From Leucocoprinus leucothites (taxonomy: Eukaryota; Basidiomycota; Agaricomycetes; Agaricales; Agaricaceae): a stretch of 64,000 bases of DNA. The notes beneath the pieces are model-generated. The model did not search any database. It saw only the letters and a program-made list of their open reading frames with translations, and had not been told where the DNA came from. The position numbers and the translations under genes were made by a program. Location of the stretch: contig JAACJO010000035.1 of assembly GCA_013368445.1 (NCBI GenBank), positions 186,001 through 250,000 on the forward strand, read 5' to 3'. Of this stretch, positions 25,082-36,430 are shown piece by piece. Every line of letters begins with the position of its first letter. Position 1 is the stretch's first letter.

Positions 25082-26575
25082 ATGTCTTCTATCAACAATG
25101 GAGCTTCTTGTGTCCCCATCCTTCAAGGCCCCCAGAACTACCAATTTTGGTCCATGAGGATGCAGGGATATCTCTCCATGATCATGACCCCTGGAACCCC
25201 TCTCACGGGTTGGACTGTCACACAAGGAATTGTTCCCGCTCTCCCTGCAATTGCTTCTCCCATCCTAGGTGAGAACAATGTCATCACAAATGCTGCAGAG
25301 GTTGCTGCCTCAATTGCGCATTGTGATGAAGAAGAACGTCACCGGAACTTCCTTGAGCAATCTGCGATTGGCATGCTCATTCAAGCTGTCCCAGATTCCA
25401 TGCTCCACTTGATCATCCAAGGAGATCCAACCACAACCTGGGATGGTCTCCAATGCCTTTACGGTGTCCAAGGTCCTGCATCGGTCTACAGTGATTTTGT
25501 CTGCGCTGTCTCCTGGTCTCTCCCCAGAAACATGGATCCGGCTCAGTCCATCACTGAGCTTGAACCTTTCTTCACTCGGATCGAAGGCACGACCGCATGA
25601 CTTCCCGAGGTGATCCGTGCCATGATTCTGCTTCGTGCTGTCCTGCAAGGAATGGAAACCTTAGTGCAGTCTATTCTTGTGAACCAAACACAAATGTCCC
25701 AACTCACATGGGATCTGGTCTGTAGCGCCATCCAGGCTGCTTGGTCCCAGAAGATGACTGCTTCCGCTTCTCATGCCGGCCACTCCAACGGCCAATGGCA
25801 GCAGAACTGGAACCCTGGCAATCAACAGTGCCAGGGGCAAGGACAACAAGGGCCATTTCAATCACAGCCCCAGCAGCAGCCACAGCAGCAGCAGCCTCCT
25901 AATCAAGGCGCTGGCCAAAAGCCTGGTAACAACCAATCTGGCAATGCCGGCAGAGATGGCAAGAAAGGAAAATGCGGTAAGAGAGGAGGCAAAAAAGGCA
26001 AGGGCACTGCTAATGAAGCTGCGATCAATGCCAACACCTCCAACTCCTCTGGAGTCACCACCGTCGCTCCTCAATATGGCGCTTCCAGTGCCATCGGTTT
26101 TGCTGCCCCCGCTATCGCTAACTGTCCTCTTCTCACAAACCAGATTGCCTCACTGGCAGAACCAGTTAATACAAGCCCTTCATCATCCACATGCCACCTT
26201 GTTGCAGAAGTGCGAAAGAATACACTGCGGCTTCAGGAGCAAATCTCCGAATCTTCTCAGTCCAAGGGATATCATCGCAGAAGCTCGAAAGCTACCAAGG
26301 ATAAAGTGCTAAAGATTTGGGATGAAAGGCTTGCCGACCTCGCGGTCGAAGCCGAAACAATGGGCTCCATTATTGAGGAAATTCCTTATTATGGAGGAGA
26401 TATGGACGAATGCCCACCATCGCCAAGGTTGACACCTCCGGCTGATCCGATGATTGAATCCGACTCTGAGGGAGAGGATTCTGATGGGTGGACTTCTGGG
26501 TTGTGGACAACACAAGTTTTTTCTTCTATCTCTGATTGGATTAACACTGATACGGTGATGCCACAGCATGACTGA
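25082..26575 (+). pseudogene. Copia gag region with in-frame stop
   Basis: Starts with Met 25082. The N-terminal part has the gag-like NYQFWSMRMQGYLSMIM and a UBN2-like helical part (LIQAVPDSMLHLIIQGDPTT, then WDGLQCLYG). A TGA at 25598-25600 interrupts it, and the same frame resumes with VIRAMILLRAVLQGM. The C-terminal part is Gln/Asn/Gly-rich, then Lys/Gly-rich (GKRGGKKGKG), without a clear CCHC zinc knuckle. The second stop is at 26573-26575. It is a capsid precursor in intact relatives; here it is inactive. Confidence 0.85.
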
Positions 26576-26611
26576 GAAAGGGCCTGTTGCCCCACTCGAG
26601 CCCACTCCTAT

Positions 26612-27889
26612 GTGAGTGTTCCTGGCCACGCTGAACATTTTCGCGGACTAGTTACATCATCTCCGGCTCCTGTATATACTTGTCTTGTATTGCGCACTAT
26701 TTTGGTCACCCCTGTGGGGCTTTTATTAAATTGTGATTTGACCTCCGTGCCGCACTGTGTAAATCTATCTAAGTGTGAGAAAGCTTTATGTTGCCACTGT
26801 AAGGGAAAGAAAGCACCTTCACGGGCTGCTTCTTGGATTCTTGATTCGGGTGCTTCCACACATTTCACACCCTATTTGGACAATTTTTCTACAATCGAAA
26901 TGGGGAAATTTGGTGAAATTCAGACAGCTAACAAAAACGCTCCCCTATCTATATTGGGTTGAGGCACTGTCTTGATTGAACATGAGATCCATGATAACGG
27001 AAAAAAAATCACAGCAGTGACTTCATTGTCCCCTGTGTTCTATATAAAGGGTATGCACGATCGCCTCATGTCTGCCGGACAACTCCTGGAATCCAGGTTG
27101 CGCAGTGAGGCCAATAAACATGGTACTATCTTTCGGGATGAGTCAGGCAATGCCGTTTTGTCAGCAGCTCCTCATTCCGAGTGGCAGCCTATGCTACACA
27201 CAGTAAGATGTCGAATTGTACATTCGAATGCTTCGAGCCACGTCGCTCAGCATCCTGACTATAATATCTGGCATCAACGTTTAGGACATCCATCTAATCA
27301 CATGTTGAGCAAAACTTCTGACTCCACGCTGAATGGACCTCAGGTTTCAATTCCCGATCATTCGTGCCCTTGTCCAGGCTGCATGAAAGGGAAGATGCAC
27401 CAGAAACCCTTTAACAATAACCCAATTTGGGCCAAAGAAGCCTTTGAGCATGTTCATAGTGATCTCTTTGAGCTCCCCATCATATCTTATCACAAGTATA
27501 AATGGGTTATGACCTTATTGGACAATTACTCCTCATTTGCCCATGTGGTGCTTCTGCGATCAAAAGCTGAAGCAGCTCCCCATATGGTTGAGCTTCTAAC
27601 TTACATTCAGAACCAATTTGGCAAATTGATTCATCGATTCACATCCAATCGAGGAGGAGAATTCGTAGCAGGTACCCTGCAAGATTATCTTAGGGTGAAA
27701 GGAATTGAGTTCACACTGAGTGTGCCCCGTGTCCATCAACAGAATGGGCGAGCAGAAAGATTGAATCAAACACTGCATGAGAAGGCACAATCCATGCAAC
27801 TTCACATGTGTCTTCTGGATTCATGGTGGGATTTCACGATTAACACTGCAACCCACATCTACAATCACACATCGATGAACCACATCTAA
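26612..27889 (+). pseudogene. Copia protease and integrase region, broken
   Basis: The aspartic protease motif WILDSGASTHFT lies at about 26834-26869. A TGA at 26960-26962 splits it from the following GAG-pre-integrase zinc-binding part (IWHQRLGHPS, CPCPGCMKGKMH). The integrase core follows: HSDLFELP gives the first Asp, NGRAERLNQTL the Glu. The second catalytic Asp, expected in the S-D-x-G-G-E-F motif, is Asn here (TSNRGGEF, about 27640). A TAA ends the frame at 27887 within the core's last helix. With the missing Asp, the integrase could not be active even by readthrough. Confidence 0.9.
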
Positions 27890-30397
27890 TGGAAAACTCC
27901 ATTTGAGTTAGTACATGGACACAAACCTGACATCAGTCACCTACAAGTATTCGGTTGTGCTGCATATGTCTTCCTTCCGGATGAAATGCACCCAAATAAA
28001 TTATCTGTGAAATCTGAACTGATGATCTTCATCGGATATGATCAGGAGAAGAACTATATATTTCTCTGCCATACTCGAGGGAACGCTGAGTTTATCTCAC
28101 CGACTGTCATCTTTGATGAAAAGATGTTCCCTAAATATCCAAACCAAAAACCTGCGGCACACCCTGAGCTGCCTCACACTGAGATTCCTCCAATCTTGAC
28201 TATTCCGAATGTTCCACATGTAGACCATCCACCTACACCTCGAGGAGGAGAGCCACCTCATGCGCCTTCACCTTGTGCTCCTCCACGCCCTAAAACACCT
28301 TCACCTCCTAGATCGCCAAGTCCACCTCTTTCTTATGCTGATCCTGAAGATCGTGATCTAAAAGAAGAGGAAGAAGAAGTTGAGTTACCGCCTTCTCCAG
28401 GACCTTCGTGATCAGAACCTGGTCCATGTAAACGTGCTCGGTCTCCATCTCCACCCGAGGTACCGCCACCGCGACCTTCGGTCCAGGATGATCTTGATGC
28501 ACTAGAATAGCTTGACCGCTGGGTCACCAAACGTGAGAATCGCCGTCCTAGGCGAAATGTTCAACCTCCGAACAGACCAGGAAATGTGTATGGTGATAGG
28601 AGCGACCCTCTTGATGTCATCCGATAATATAGGGAACTCAATCCTAACTTACCATGCAATCATGCTTAGTATCAACCTATTCCTGGAGCAATTTCCGATG
28701 AGGAAGCTCAGAACAGATTACGAAATTGGCATATCCCTCACCTGGATAGTAGTATCAACAACAACAAACCATCATCTACCGATTTTGCGAAGTTCGTGAA
28801 GGAAGGGGGGGTAAAATTAGTTGATTTCCTTCTCGCACAATGTGCCAATGGGCCAGTTCCTGAACAGTTTCGAGATATTGCAAACTTAGACGCTGATACT
28901 CAAACTAAATGGCAAAAAGCGATGCTTGAGGAATTAGACACGCTTCACAAGCGAGGTGTATATGAGCTCGTTGATCTCCCAAAAGGAAGGAGAGCTATTA
29001 AAAATAGATGGGTTTACAACATCAAGTCCGATAATCGATATCGCTCTCACCTTGTTGCAAAAGGGTTCTCCCAAATCGAGGGAATCGATTTTGATGAACT
29101 CTTTTCTCCAGTTGTCCAATATGAGACCATGTGCCTACTTCTTAGCATTGCAGCACTTGAGGACTTTGACCTTCACTCTGTTGATGTCAAAACAGCCTAT
29201 TTATATGGCGATCTGGATAAAGAGATCTACATGGAACAGCCAGAAGGATTCCGTATTCCTGGCCAAGAAAAGAAAGTCTGGAGATTACACAAAGCAATAT
29301 ACAGTCTAAAACAAGCCGGCTTATCCTGGTGGAAAGCACTCACTTCATCGATGCTAAAACTAGGATTTAAGCGCTGTAAGTCCGACACTGGCATCTATCA
29401 TTTTACACATCCCAAGACTGGCGAGCAAGTCTTTGCGGTCGTTTATGTGGATGATGTCTTCTTTATGGGTAAAAAGAATTCCCTGCTCCTTTCTGAGTTG
29501 AAGCAAAAATTCATGACTACTTGGGAATGTCGTGACCAAGGTGAACTTTCAGAGTTCCTAGACATGAACATATCATGCGATCGAAAAGAGAGAAAACTCT
29601 ATATAGATCAAGTGAAATACCTCGATAAGGTTCTTGAGAAGTTTGAGATTCCTAAAGGCACGAAATTTACACTGCTGCCATCCGGATTCATTTTTGAACC
29701 CTATGTCGATAAGGTAGAACCTAAGTTTAGGACTCATTATCAACAGTTAGTCGGATGGCTGATGTATCTTATGATCAGATCAAGACCTGACATATCCTTT
29801 GTGGTTGTCAAACTCTCCCAGCAATCTGCTGCCCTTTCTAATGCGGACTTCCAGTCTGGACTCCATGTGCTGCAATATTTGCGATCAACTCGCAATTATT
29901 GACTCATATTTGATGGAGCTTCTAATCAGGCCATCATTGCTTGTTCCGATAGTGATTGGGCACAAGACGGACAGTCTCGATGATCTGTTACAGGTAACTT
30001 TGTCACAATAGCACATGGACCTGTAAGCTGGCTTAGCCGCAAGCAGAAAACTGTCGCTTTGTCATCTACTGAAGCTGAGTATATGGCACTATCTGATTGC
30101 AGCCGTCAGTTGATGTGGATTTGACAACTTCTTGAAGAGATAGGTTTCAAAATTCCTACTCCGATTCTCTATGGTGATAATATCGGATCTATCTTCTGGA
30201 GCGAAAATCCTGTTCAAGAAAAACGCTCGAAGCATATTGATATACAATACCACTATATCCGAGATATCATTGAAGAAGGTTCTGTTGAGTTAGAATTTAT
30301 CGAGGGCTCAAACAACCCTGCCGATATTCTGATGAAAAACCTCGGTTCAATTCTCTCCAATAAATTTGTTTATTCTTTGGGTATTGAATTTCTTTAG
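27890..30397 (+). pseudogene. Copia integrase tail, reverse transcriptase and RNase H, broken
   Basis: Continues in the same frame with the integrase C-terminal part (WKTPFELVHG, HLQVFGCAAYVFLP, FIGYDQEKNY). Next is a Pro-rich linker with stops at 28409, 28507 and nearby. The longest open part, 28796-29902, is reverse transcriptase: KNRWVYNIK, LVAKGFSQIEGIDFDELFSPV, VDVKTAYLYGDL, YSLKQAGLSWW and the catalytic YVDD. A TGA at 29900 and another near 29981 separate it from RNase H (VSWLSRKQKTVALSSTEAEYMA, then DNIGSIFWSENPVQ and HIDIQYHYIRD), which itself holds a TGA at about 30121. It ends at TAG near 30397. Confidence 0.9.
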
Positions 30398-30475
30398 CGC
30401 TTTAACAGCCGCTTAAACGAGATGCTTTCATAGCCGCTCAATTATGCATCTCCCACTATTTTGAGTGAGGAGGAG

Positions 30476-30849
30476 TGTTGAATCACATGCACGTTTCCAT
30501 GCTGCTATGTATGAGTTCACTCTCAAATATGACATATGCAATCTATTATTAGATACCACTATGTTTATGCACTGATAGTTCATGCGGACTATACATGTTT
30601 TACTATATGTTTTACTTGTACCCTTTACCACCTCGAAACGATGGTGTAATGTCCTCAATATGGTAAATATTATTCGGACATTCTAGTATAAATACTTTGT
30701 AGTTCCTTCGTAATTCTACAGTCAATTCTACTCTCTCAGTTGCAACTACTACCTCGTATTACTCCCATAACAGACCAACTGCCTAGTTAAGTAAGTCATC
30801 GACTACGTCGTCTACCTTCACCGCTACGCTCCCCGTTGCTGCTTCGACA
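30476..30849 (+). repeat. 3' LTR of Copia element
   Basis: 374 bp, same length and ends as the 5' LTR. Nine of the ten differences I count are transitions, and each of those falls at a CpG in one of the two copies. Confidence 0.95.
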
Positions 30850-32043
30850 TCGGGCTCCTTAATGTCCGCTCGGACAAAATGTTTGTGGGTCCCCCGCTTG
30901 GTACATTAGTTGTTTGGGCCCTGTGCTCAAATTGCGTGACCTATCCATGAAGCTTCAACTCTCTTCCTTCACCCGGTGGCTCACCACAAAGGTGGCGCAT
31001 GTTTTGCTATGATACCGAACTTGCCTGTGGAGTTCCTGGAGGAACTTTCCTCCTCCACCCCGAGCGAGCCCACCCTTTCCAATGACTCGACGCGAAGACC
31101 TTAAAACTCGAGAGGGCCTCACCAAATCCAAGAAACAAGACTCTCCCCAGGTCAACACCCAGAATTCCTGAAGAAGTGGCTGCTGCCACTCTTTCAACCC
31201 CGAGATTGACGATCCTTTACCTGACTGTTACAACTTTTGAGTGGAGCGATCTCGACATAGGTCGCAAGCTTAAGCTTGACAGAATAGCTCGCTTGGCTAG
31301 ACGTCCCGTCCACACTCATTAATCATTCCCCGCACCCTCTGACCTAGTCCGAGTTCTCAATGCAACTAGATGTTCAGCGTTTAGGGCGACCTCGGGGAGT
31401 TGGAGCTTTGTCCCGGGGTCTTAGGTATTTTCGGTGACATGCTTGACATGAACCCCGCGCATGTTGAAGAGCCGCCGCTGTCATACCTCTCCTTTGTGGA
31501 GTGAGCTTCTTTGCGATTAAGTAGCCTCTCGACCCTTTGTCGCCGGAAAGGCAGCTTCTCAATTAGGAGCCTTTTCTTTATCTGTCTTCATTGATACAAT
31601 CAAGCCATTCGACAAACACGAACACAAAGAGACCAAAGGATAAGAAATACTTGAATATAGAACTTACAATCTGACATATCATTACGCAGCCAACAAACAG
31701 AGCGAAGACCTGCTGCAACCTAACAGTCGGCAAATTGTACGTGATACATCAAGATTGTTTGATCATCAGATATCAGTTTCTCTCTGTTGCTGTTACTCTC
31801 CTTATAGAACTTGACCTTCTCACCACGAATGGAGAACGAGTGTAATCCGGTAGACCTCCGACCAATCAGGACCCGGGTTCTAAGGGTAGCGTAAAGTACG
31901 ACGTGCTTCGAGTGGCCATGGACTAATACATGTGGATACACGGGAGCGCATGTCGGAGATGCCAGCGATAGGATCCTTCTGCCTATCACAGACCCAACAC
32001 TTCACTCAGGACAGCACTTTCCCCTGCATTGTACGTCGCAGCG
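30850..32043. repeat. Intergenic part of duplicated unit A
   Basis: No supported gene. From about 30890 on it parallels 36450-37646 (for example GAAGATAAAGAAAAGG-type text, CAATCAAGCCATTCGACAAA and GATACATCAA in both). It contains the promoter of the F-box gene at 32044. Confidence 0.75.
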
Positions 32044-33712
32044 ATGGGGTCAAGCTTCAATGAGCTCCCAAGAGAGATATTGGAGAGAATACTCGGATAC
32101 GTAAGTCATTTGTATTAGCTGTTGGACCAACGAAATCACAATCTTTCTTCCACTCACGCTATAGCTCCCTCGTGGAAGAGATTCCAAGTTTTGCGATCTA
32201 CGCTTAATATCTAAGCGACTCGATATTATAGTCGGCGCTATCATATTCGCGAAGATTTCCTATTCGGCTTTCGGTCGTGATCCTCGTGATACAGAGGACG
32301 ACCTTGTCAGGATGACGACTGTTCTTCAGAACGTCAAAAATCTCTGTTTCATGACCACCAAGTCTCAAGTCTTTTTAGGCGATCCTGCTCCCTGGCCCGG
32401 GATTGTCGATGCGTTCACTCAAAACACTGTGAATCTTACCAACCTCGAGTATGTCTGAATGGTTTTCCCTTGCCATCCAGCTTTCGTCAATCTGTTGACA
32501 ACATCCAATTCCAGATGGTTTCATACATTAGATGGCGACTACGGCCCGAAGAGCATTGAAAAAGTCACCCACTCCCTCAGTTCGTTGCCAAACCTCCGGG
32601 AACTCTCTTTACGTTTGGATTCTTTTGCGAGCGCGGAATTGCAAGTTATGCAAGGGAAACAACCAGATATCAGCTTTGAGCTCCACCTTGAACCCATCTC
32701 TAACTTGCGAAGCCTCGCAATCGATTGGAACATGGACCGACGGCCACCTCCGAACATCCTCGCACAGATCTCAGGTGTGCTGACACGTAGCCCTGGCCTA
32801 GAAGAGCTGAAAATCGTTATCCCGCACGCGTACCATCTAGGCGAGCACTACGGACCACAGGTGACATTCGGAGAGATATTTGATGCGACTTCGTCCCTAC
32901 CAACCTCCATGAAGCTCATATCTCTCGAGACACGTGCCGTGGTTGTCGATGGGAGCACATTCCGTAGGCACCTCCGGCATTTTCGACACCTGAGTGCATT
33001 ACGAATCCGACATGACCCCAGCCCCTCAGCTGGACAGAATATAGGAGAGGTTTTTCAGGTGCTTGCATCGGAGCGGATCGAGCTCCGAAACGTCCACATT
33101 GATGTCATCCACCACCCCAATGTTTTTGATTACCTGTCGTCGTATTCGGGTATTCAAGAGCTCTCCTTGAAGCCAGGCCACCCTCTAGACGACTCTTCTG
33201 CGCTTATTAGACGGTGCTTCGAATTAGTGCTGCCTGCACAGTCGAGCTCATTAACGTCGCTGCGGATAGGTGGAAATTTGCGCACGCAGTGGTCGAGAGT
33301 TAATACGGAAGAATATCTAGCAGCGGTGGCTGAGTGTAAATTGTTGAAGTATCTTTGCTGTTGGATTTGGGTGACATATGCCGAAGCTGAGTCCCGAAAC
33401 TCAGCTGTCGTGGTGAGACTCTCGAGGAGTAAATATGCATGAGCTTACCGGCCTTGCCATTAGGATCCCTGGCTCGAGGTTGTGCTAAGACTTCCAAATT
33501 TACAGAGGTTCAACTGCCCTCCCGTGGTTCTCAAGAAGAGAAGCTTTGCAAGGTATGAGGTCATCGAAGAACCGCCTCCAGGTGAACGTGATCCTGACCC
33601 CGATGTTCGATATTTTCTGGAGAAAGCTGTTTTTGATTTCAAGTGGGGAAAACAAATGCAATGTAGGGTTGATGCGCGATATAGAGAGAAATCTTGTGTT
33701 TTATTAGTGTAA
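32044..33712 (+). pseudogene. F-box/LRR-like gene, unit A copy, with premature TGA
   Basis: Exons 32044..32100, 32165..33412, 33506..33712 (1512 nt, 504 codons, in frame). The N-terminus is an F-box: NELPREILERILGYLP, LRLISKRLDIIVGAIIFAKI. The C-terminal part has irregular leucine-rich repeats (LPNLRELSLRLDS, GLEELKIVIPHAY, HLSALRIRHDPS). An in-frame TGA at 32457-32459, after LTNLEYV, interrupts it; the paralogue at 37647 has a His codon around that place and a 3-bp length difference. A shorter product starting at Met 32459 would lack the F-box. F-box proteins recruit substrates to SCF ubiquitin ligases. Confidence 0.75.
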
Positions 33713-33889
33713 GAAAGCAATTGAAGGATGACTATGTCATTGTGAGACCATTGCTGGGTTCCGTAGATCTCAATCTTTGCTTTGCTCAACACTTGTAGAA
33801 ACAATATCATATGAGTCAAAGTGGGAAAGGGTATGGACAAGGTACAAAATTGAATTGCTTAGTACGATATATAAAAGCTAATCGGGTGT

Positions 33890-35299
33890 CTATGACTGTC
33901 GACCATCTACCGAAAGGCGTTCGATATGTATCGCAACGAACTTAACTTTTCGGCGCTTGATCTTCGAGAATCGGTCATCAATTGAGCTTGAATTCATGCC
34001 CCTCCAATTTTCTAAAGTAAATCCAGATACCACCTCCGAGTCCCTCACTCCAATGCTTGAAATTATTGTACACTCCTGTAACCTTGGGAAGAACCCCAGT
34101 TCACCGAGAATGCTGTCCAGGTTCTTCCACAACAGGTCAAGACTTTTCCAAAGGAGTTGTGACAAAGCGACATCGCAATTGCCGACCAGTTGATATATCA
34201 AACCAACCCGCAGTATGTTTTCCTTCGCTGGTAGCTTTTGTAGCAATTGACAGGCCCAGTCCAGGGGGAAAGCAGCTATGCTAGCTGGTGCATTGCAGAT
34301 AGCCGTCGTCAACGTCAAATTCAAGACTTGAACCTCACACAACTTTGAAAGGTCAGTCTTTTCAAGAGGGAGCCCAGCTTGTGCATCTACCAAACTTGTC
34401 AGGGCATTAACACTTGAAGTCGCCATAAACGCACCCCAAGGTCGACAGACTCCAATGGCTAGCTCTCTGACTGAACCCCCAAAACTCTTCAAAAATTGCC
34501 CCACAATCGAAGAAGCAGTACGTGCCCCGACCTTCGAATCAACGTAATCAAGTTCCAGATTGCGAAGCTTATCAGGTGAAATGTAGCTCGTGTTTCGAAG
34601 ATGAAAATGAAGGAACCGAGAGATAAGGGCTGTCCCTTCCAATCTCAGGGAGTGAAGAGGGACGAGGGCGTGCTGAGGGCCTTTCAAGCTTGCCAACCCT
34701 TGTTTCAAAGCTGAGAATCCATGTTGGTCATCGTGGAAAAGAGGATAAAGCACTGTCGTATCTTCAAGGTCAAGTACGCGAACATTCCGGCAATATGGGA
34801 GGACAAGGAGTGGGAAACCCGACCATTCAACTGCAGAGAACTTGACCGTCAGTGTCCGCAGGCTCTCCTTGCCCAGAAGTTGAACTAGCTGCTTTGTAGA
34901 CTCGGGTGTAGCTCGGTCCCAGCCGGACCCCGCATCAGTAATCTCGAGATTCTTCAGGTTTGGCAATTTGTTCAGAGTAGAGAGGATTCCGGTGTCAACG
35001 AAAGCCGTGATGATACACCGAATTTTGACGGATATAACAAAGGACAGGAGGCGCTCCTTTGTGGCGGAGGTGGGTTGGGAAGCCAAATTGTTGAACCTGT
35101 TCCCCAAAACGATGCTCGAGAAGAATTTAGGTCTGAAAGCGACTCGCCAGATATGGCTGACCACTGACGCGCTTCTCCAAGTCTCTTTGTCCCTGACATT
35201 GGACGCAATCTCTCCGACGACATCGAGAGGGAGAGAAGGACAAGGTTTAGTTAGTAGACCTTGATGTTCGTTTGCCTTTACAAAGTTGGGACTGGCCAT
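33890..35299 (-). CDS. F-box-like/LRR protein, unit A copy, intact, 469 aa
   Basis: Single-exon frame, unusual in this intron-rich window. The N-terminal F-box-like region reads LPLDVVGEIASNVRDKETW, ASVVSHIWRVAFRPKFFSSI. Leucine-rich repeats follow (LPNLKNLEITDAGSGW, LRTLTVKFSAVEW, RNVRVLDLEDTTVLYP, LRNLELDYVD, VQVLNLTLTTA). It converges on the plus-strand F-box gene of the same unit, with 177 bp between stops. Its paralogue at 39459-40866 is frameshifted. The target protein is unknown. Confidence 0.8.
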   Translation of the reverse strand: MASPNFVKANEHQGLLTKPCPSLPLDVVGEIASNVRDKETWRSASVVSHIWRVAFRPKFFSSIVLGNRFNNLASQPTSATKERLLSFVISVKIRCIITAFVDTGILSTLNKLPNLKNLEITDAGSGWDRATPESTKQLVQLLGKESLRTLTVKFSAVEWSGFPLLVLPYCRNVRVLDLEDTTVLYPLFHDDQHGFSALKQGLASLKGPQHALVPLHSLRLEGTALISRFLHFHLRNTSYISPDKLRNLELDYVDSKVGARTASSIVGQFLKSFGGSVRELAIGVCRPWGAFMATSSVNALTSLVDAQAGLPLEKTDLSKLCEVQVLNLTLTTAICNAPASIAAFPLDWACQLLQKLPAKENILRVGLIYQLVGNCDVALSQLLWKSLDLLWKNLDSILGELGFFPRLQECTIISSIGVRDSEVVSGFTLENWRGMNSSSIDDRFSKIKRRKVKFVAIHIERLSVDGRQS

Positions 35300-36149
35300 G
35301 GAGCGAGTAAATGGGAGGACGGACTATTAAGAGAGTGAGTAGTAGATGGCGAGGGTATGCAGTTGCTGGTGCCAACAAGAGTGGTGTCAGTATGACCTTC
35401 TCACGGCACGCACTTTAGTCCGGATGACCCTGCAACAAACAATGTCAGGTATAAGCGAGGTATAAGCCTCATTTCTTACTTTTCAGAGTTTGCAAGGGAT
35501 CACCACGATATCCAATGCCCCAAACTACTCCAATGATTGAAGCTTGAGCTTGATGGTCGACCCGGCCACATTTAGCACTCTTGAGCTTAAGGGGAGATTA
35601 CGAGCCAATGTTCTCGGACAGTCACTACCTAGATTTTCCTGATGGTTCGATCAAGACAATACGTCTACACGTTATCTATTTTTTGGAGTGATTTATTACT
35701 CTGTTCTGTTCTGCTCAGACACACCGCAAAATATGTAGAGCAATGCAAGGGTATGTGGGGGGTATATCCCTGCCCCTCTCTAAAATTTATATGACAATAG
35801 AACAAATATTCTACCGACGAACAGTCGAGAGTCTCTTGTCGCCGTTGTGCTTACAGGCCTCGGATTAGCACTCACAACTGGTCTGATATACTCTGAATCG
35901 GGTGTATACTACTATAATCTATTGATTTCTTGGAAAATTGGTTGACCATCTTCCTTCTTCCCTACAAAAGATCAAGTATCTCTGCTGCATTGATTTTACT
36001 GTCTTACCTGTCGCTCAAAAGCACCCGGGAAAAGTTCTCGATTTGGAGTCTTTTCTCACCTGAGAACGTTTATACCATGTGCTCAGGGCAAAAAAGGGAT
36101 ATCATACTCGGATGCATAGCGACGTGAGAAGTTGATAGTTCAGCGTGGC
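35300..36149. other. Boundary between duplicated units, no gene seen
   Basis: Up to about 35430 it still parallels 40867-40990. Beyond that no coding or repeat signal is supported. Confidence 0.5.
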
Positions 36150-36430
36150 TGTGCTAGAGTATGTTCTTTCTTCGGCAATGACGTCTACTTGCGAGTCCCA
36201 CTAGCCGCTCATACCTCTTCAGTGCGCCTGGCCAAGGACATTATTCTGGAAGCATACCTGCACACCGTGTGTCAACTCTTACACTCTATAGAAATCTACA
36301 GGAATTGGCTCCGGTTGGTGCCGTGCGTCGTGCTTTGTATCTGGGAGGCTATTTGTCAGTAAAACAGGCTGAAACGAGAAGCGGACGATGCATCGACCAG
36401 CCAGGATAACTCTGTTATGCCACAATAGTA
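36150..36430 (+). pseudogene. Internally deleted LYR-gene copy
   Basis: Matches exon 1 of the LYR gene (VCSFFGNDVYLRVPLAAHTSS against its CSFFGMTSTRESIRQLLKPL, then LHSIEIYRNWL against LTLYRNLL), reaching the old donor region (GTGCCGTGCGTCGTGCTTTG). It then joins directly to the end of the last exon (NRLKREADD, TSQDNSVMP against NKLKREADD, ISQDKSTMP). About 1.1 kb of the parent is missing between the two parts. The frame is shifted within exon 1. Confidence 0.75.

Larger units (their letters stand above)
24449..30849 (+). mobile_element. Ty1/Copia LTR retrotransposon, full length but degraded
   Basis: Bounded by two 374-bp LTRs (TG...CA) and flanked by the 5-bp direct repeat TCGGG (24444-24448 and 30850-30854). 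The domain order gag, protease, integrase, reverse transcriptase, RNase H places it in Copia (integrase before RT). The whole internal coding region, 25082 to about 30397, lies in one frame (frame 2) with about ten or more in-frame stops and no obvious frameshift apart from a short muddled linker around 28510-28795. A purine-rich GAGTGAGGAGGAG abuts the 3' LTR. It lies inside the first of two duplicated units; the second unit lacks it. Confidence 0.95.

Noticed and set aside
25860..25920. Gln-rich repeat as a regulatory microsatellite
   Set aside because: It is codon-level low complexity inside the Copia gag region.
28510..28800. Frame-0 stretch in the Copia linker as a separate gene
   Set aside because: It is the region between integrase and RT; the frame-2 reading keeps family-like sequence (WVTKRENRRPRRNVQPP) with stops.
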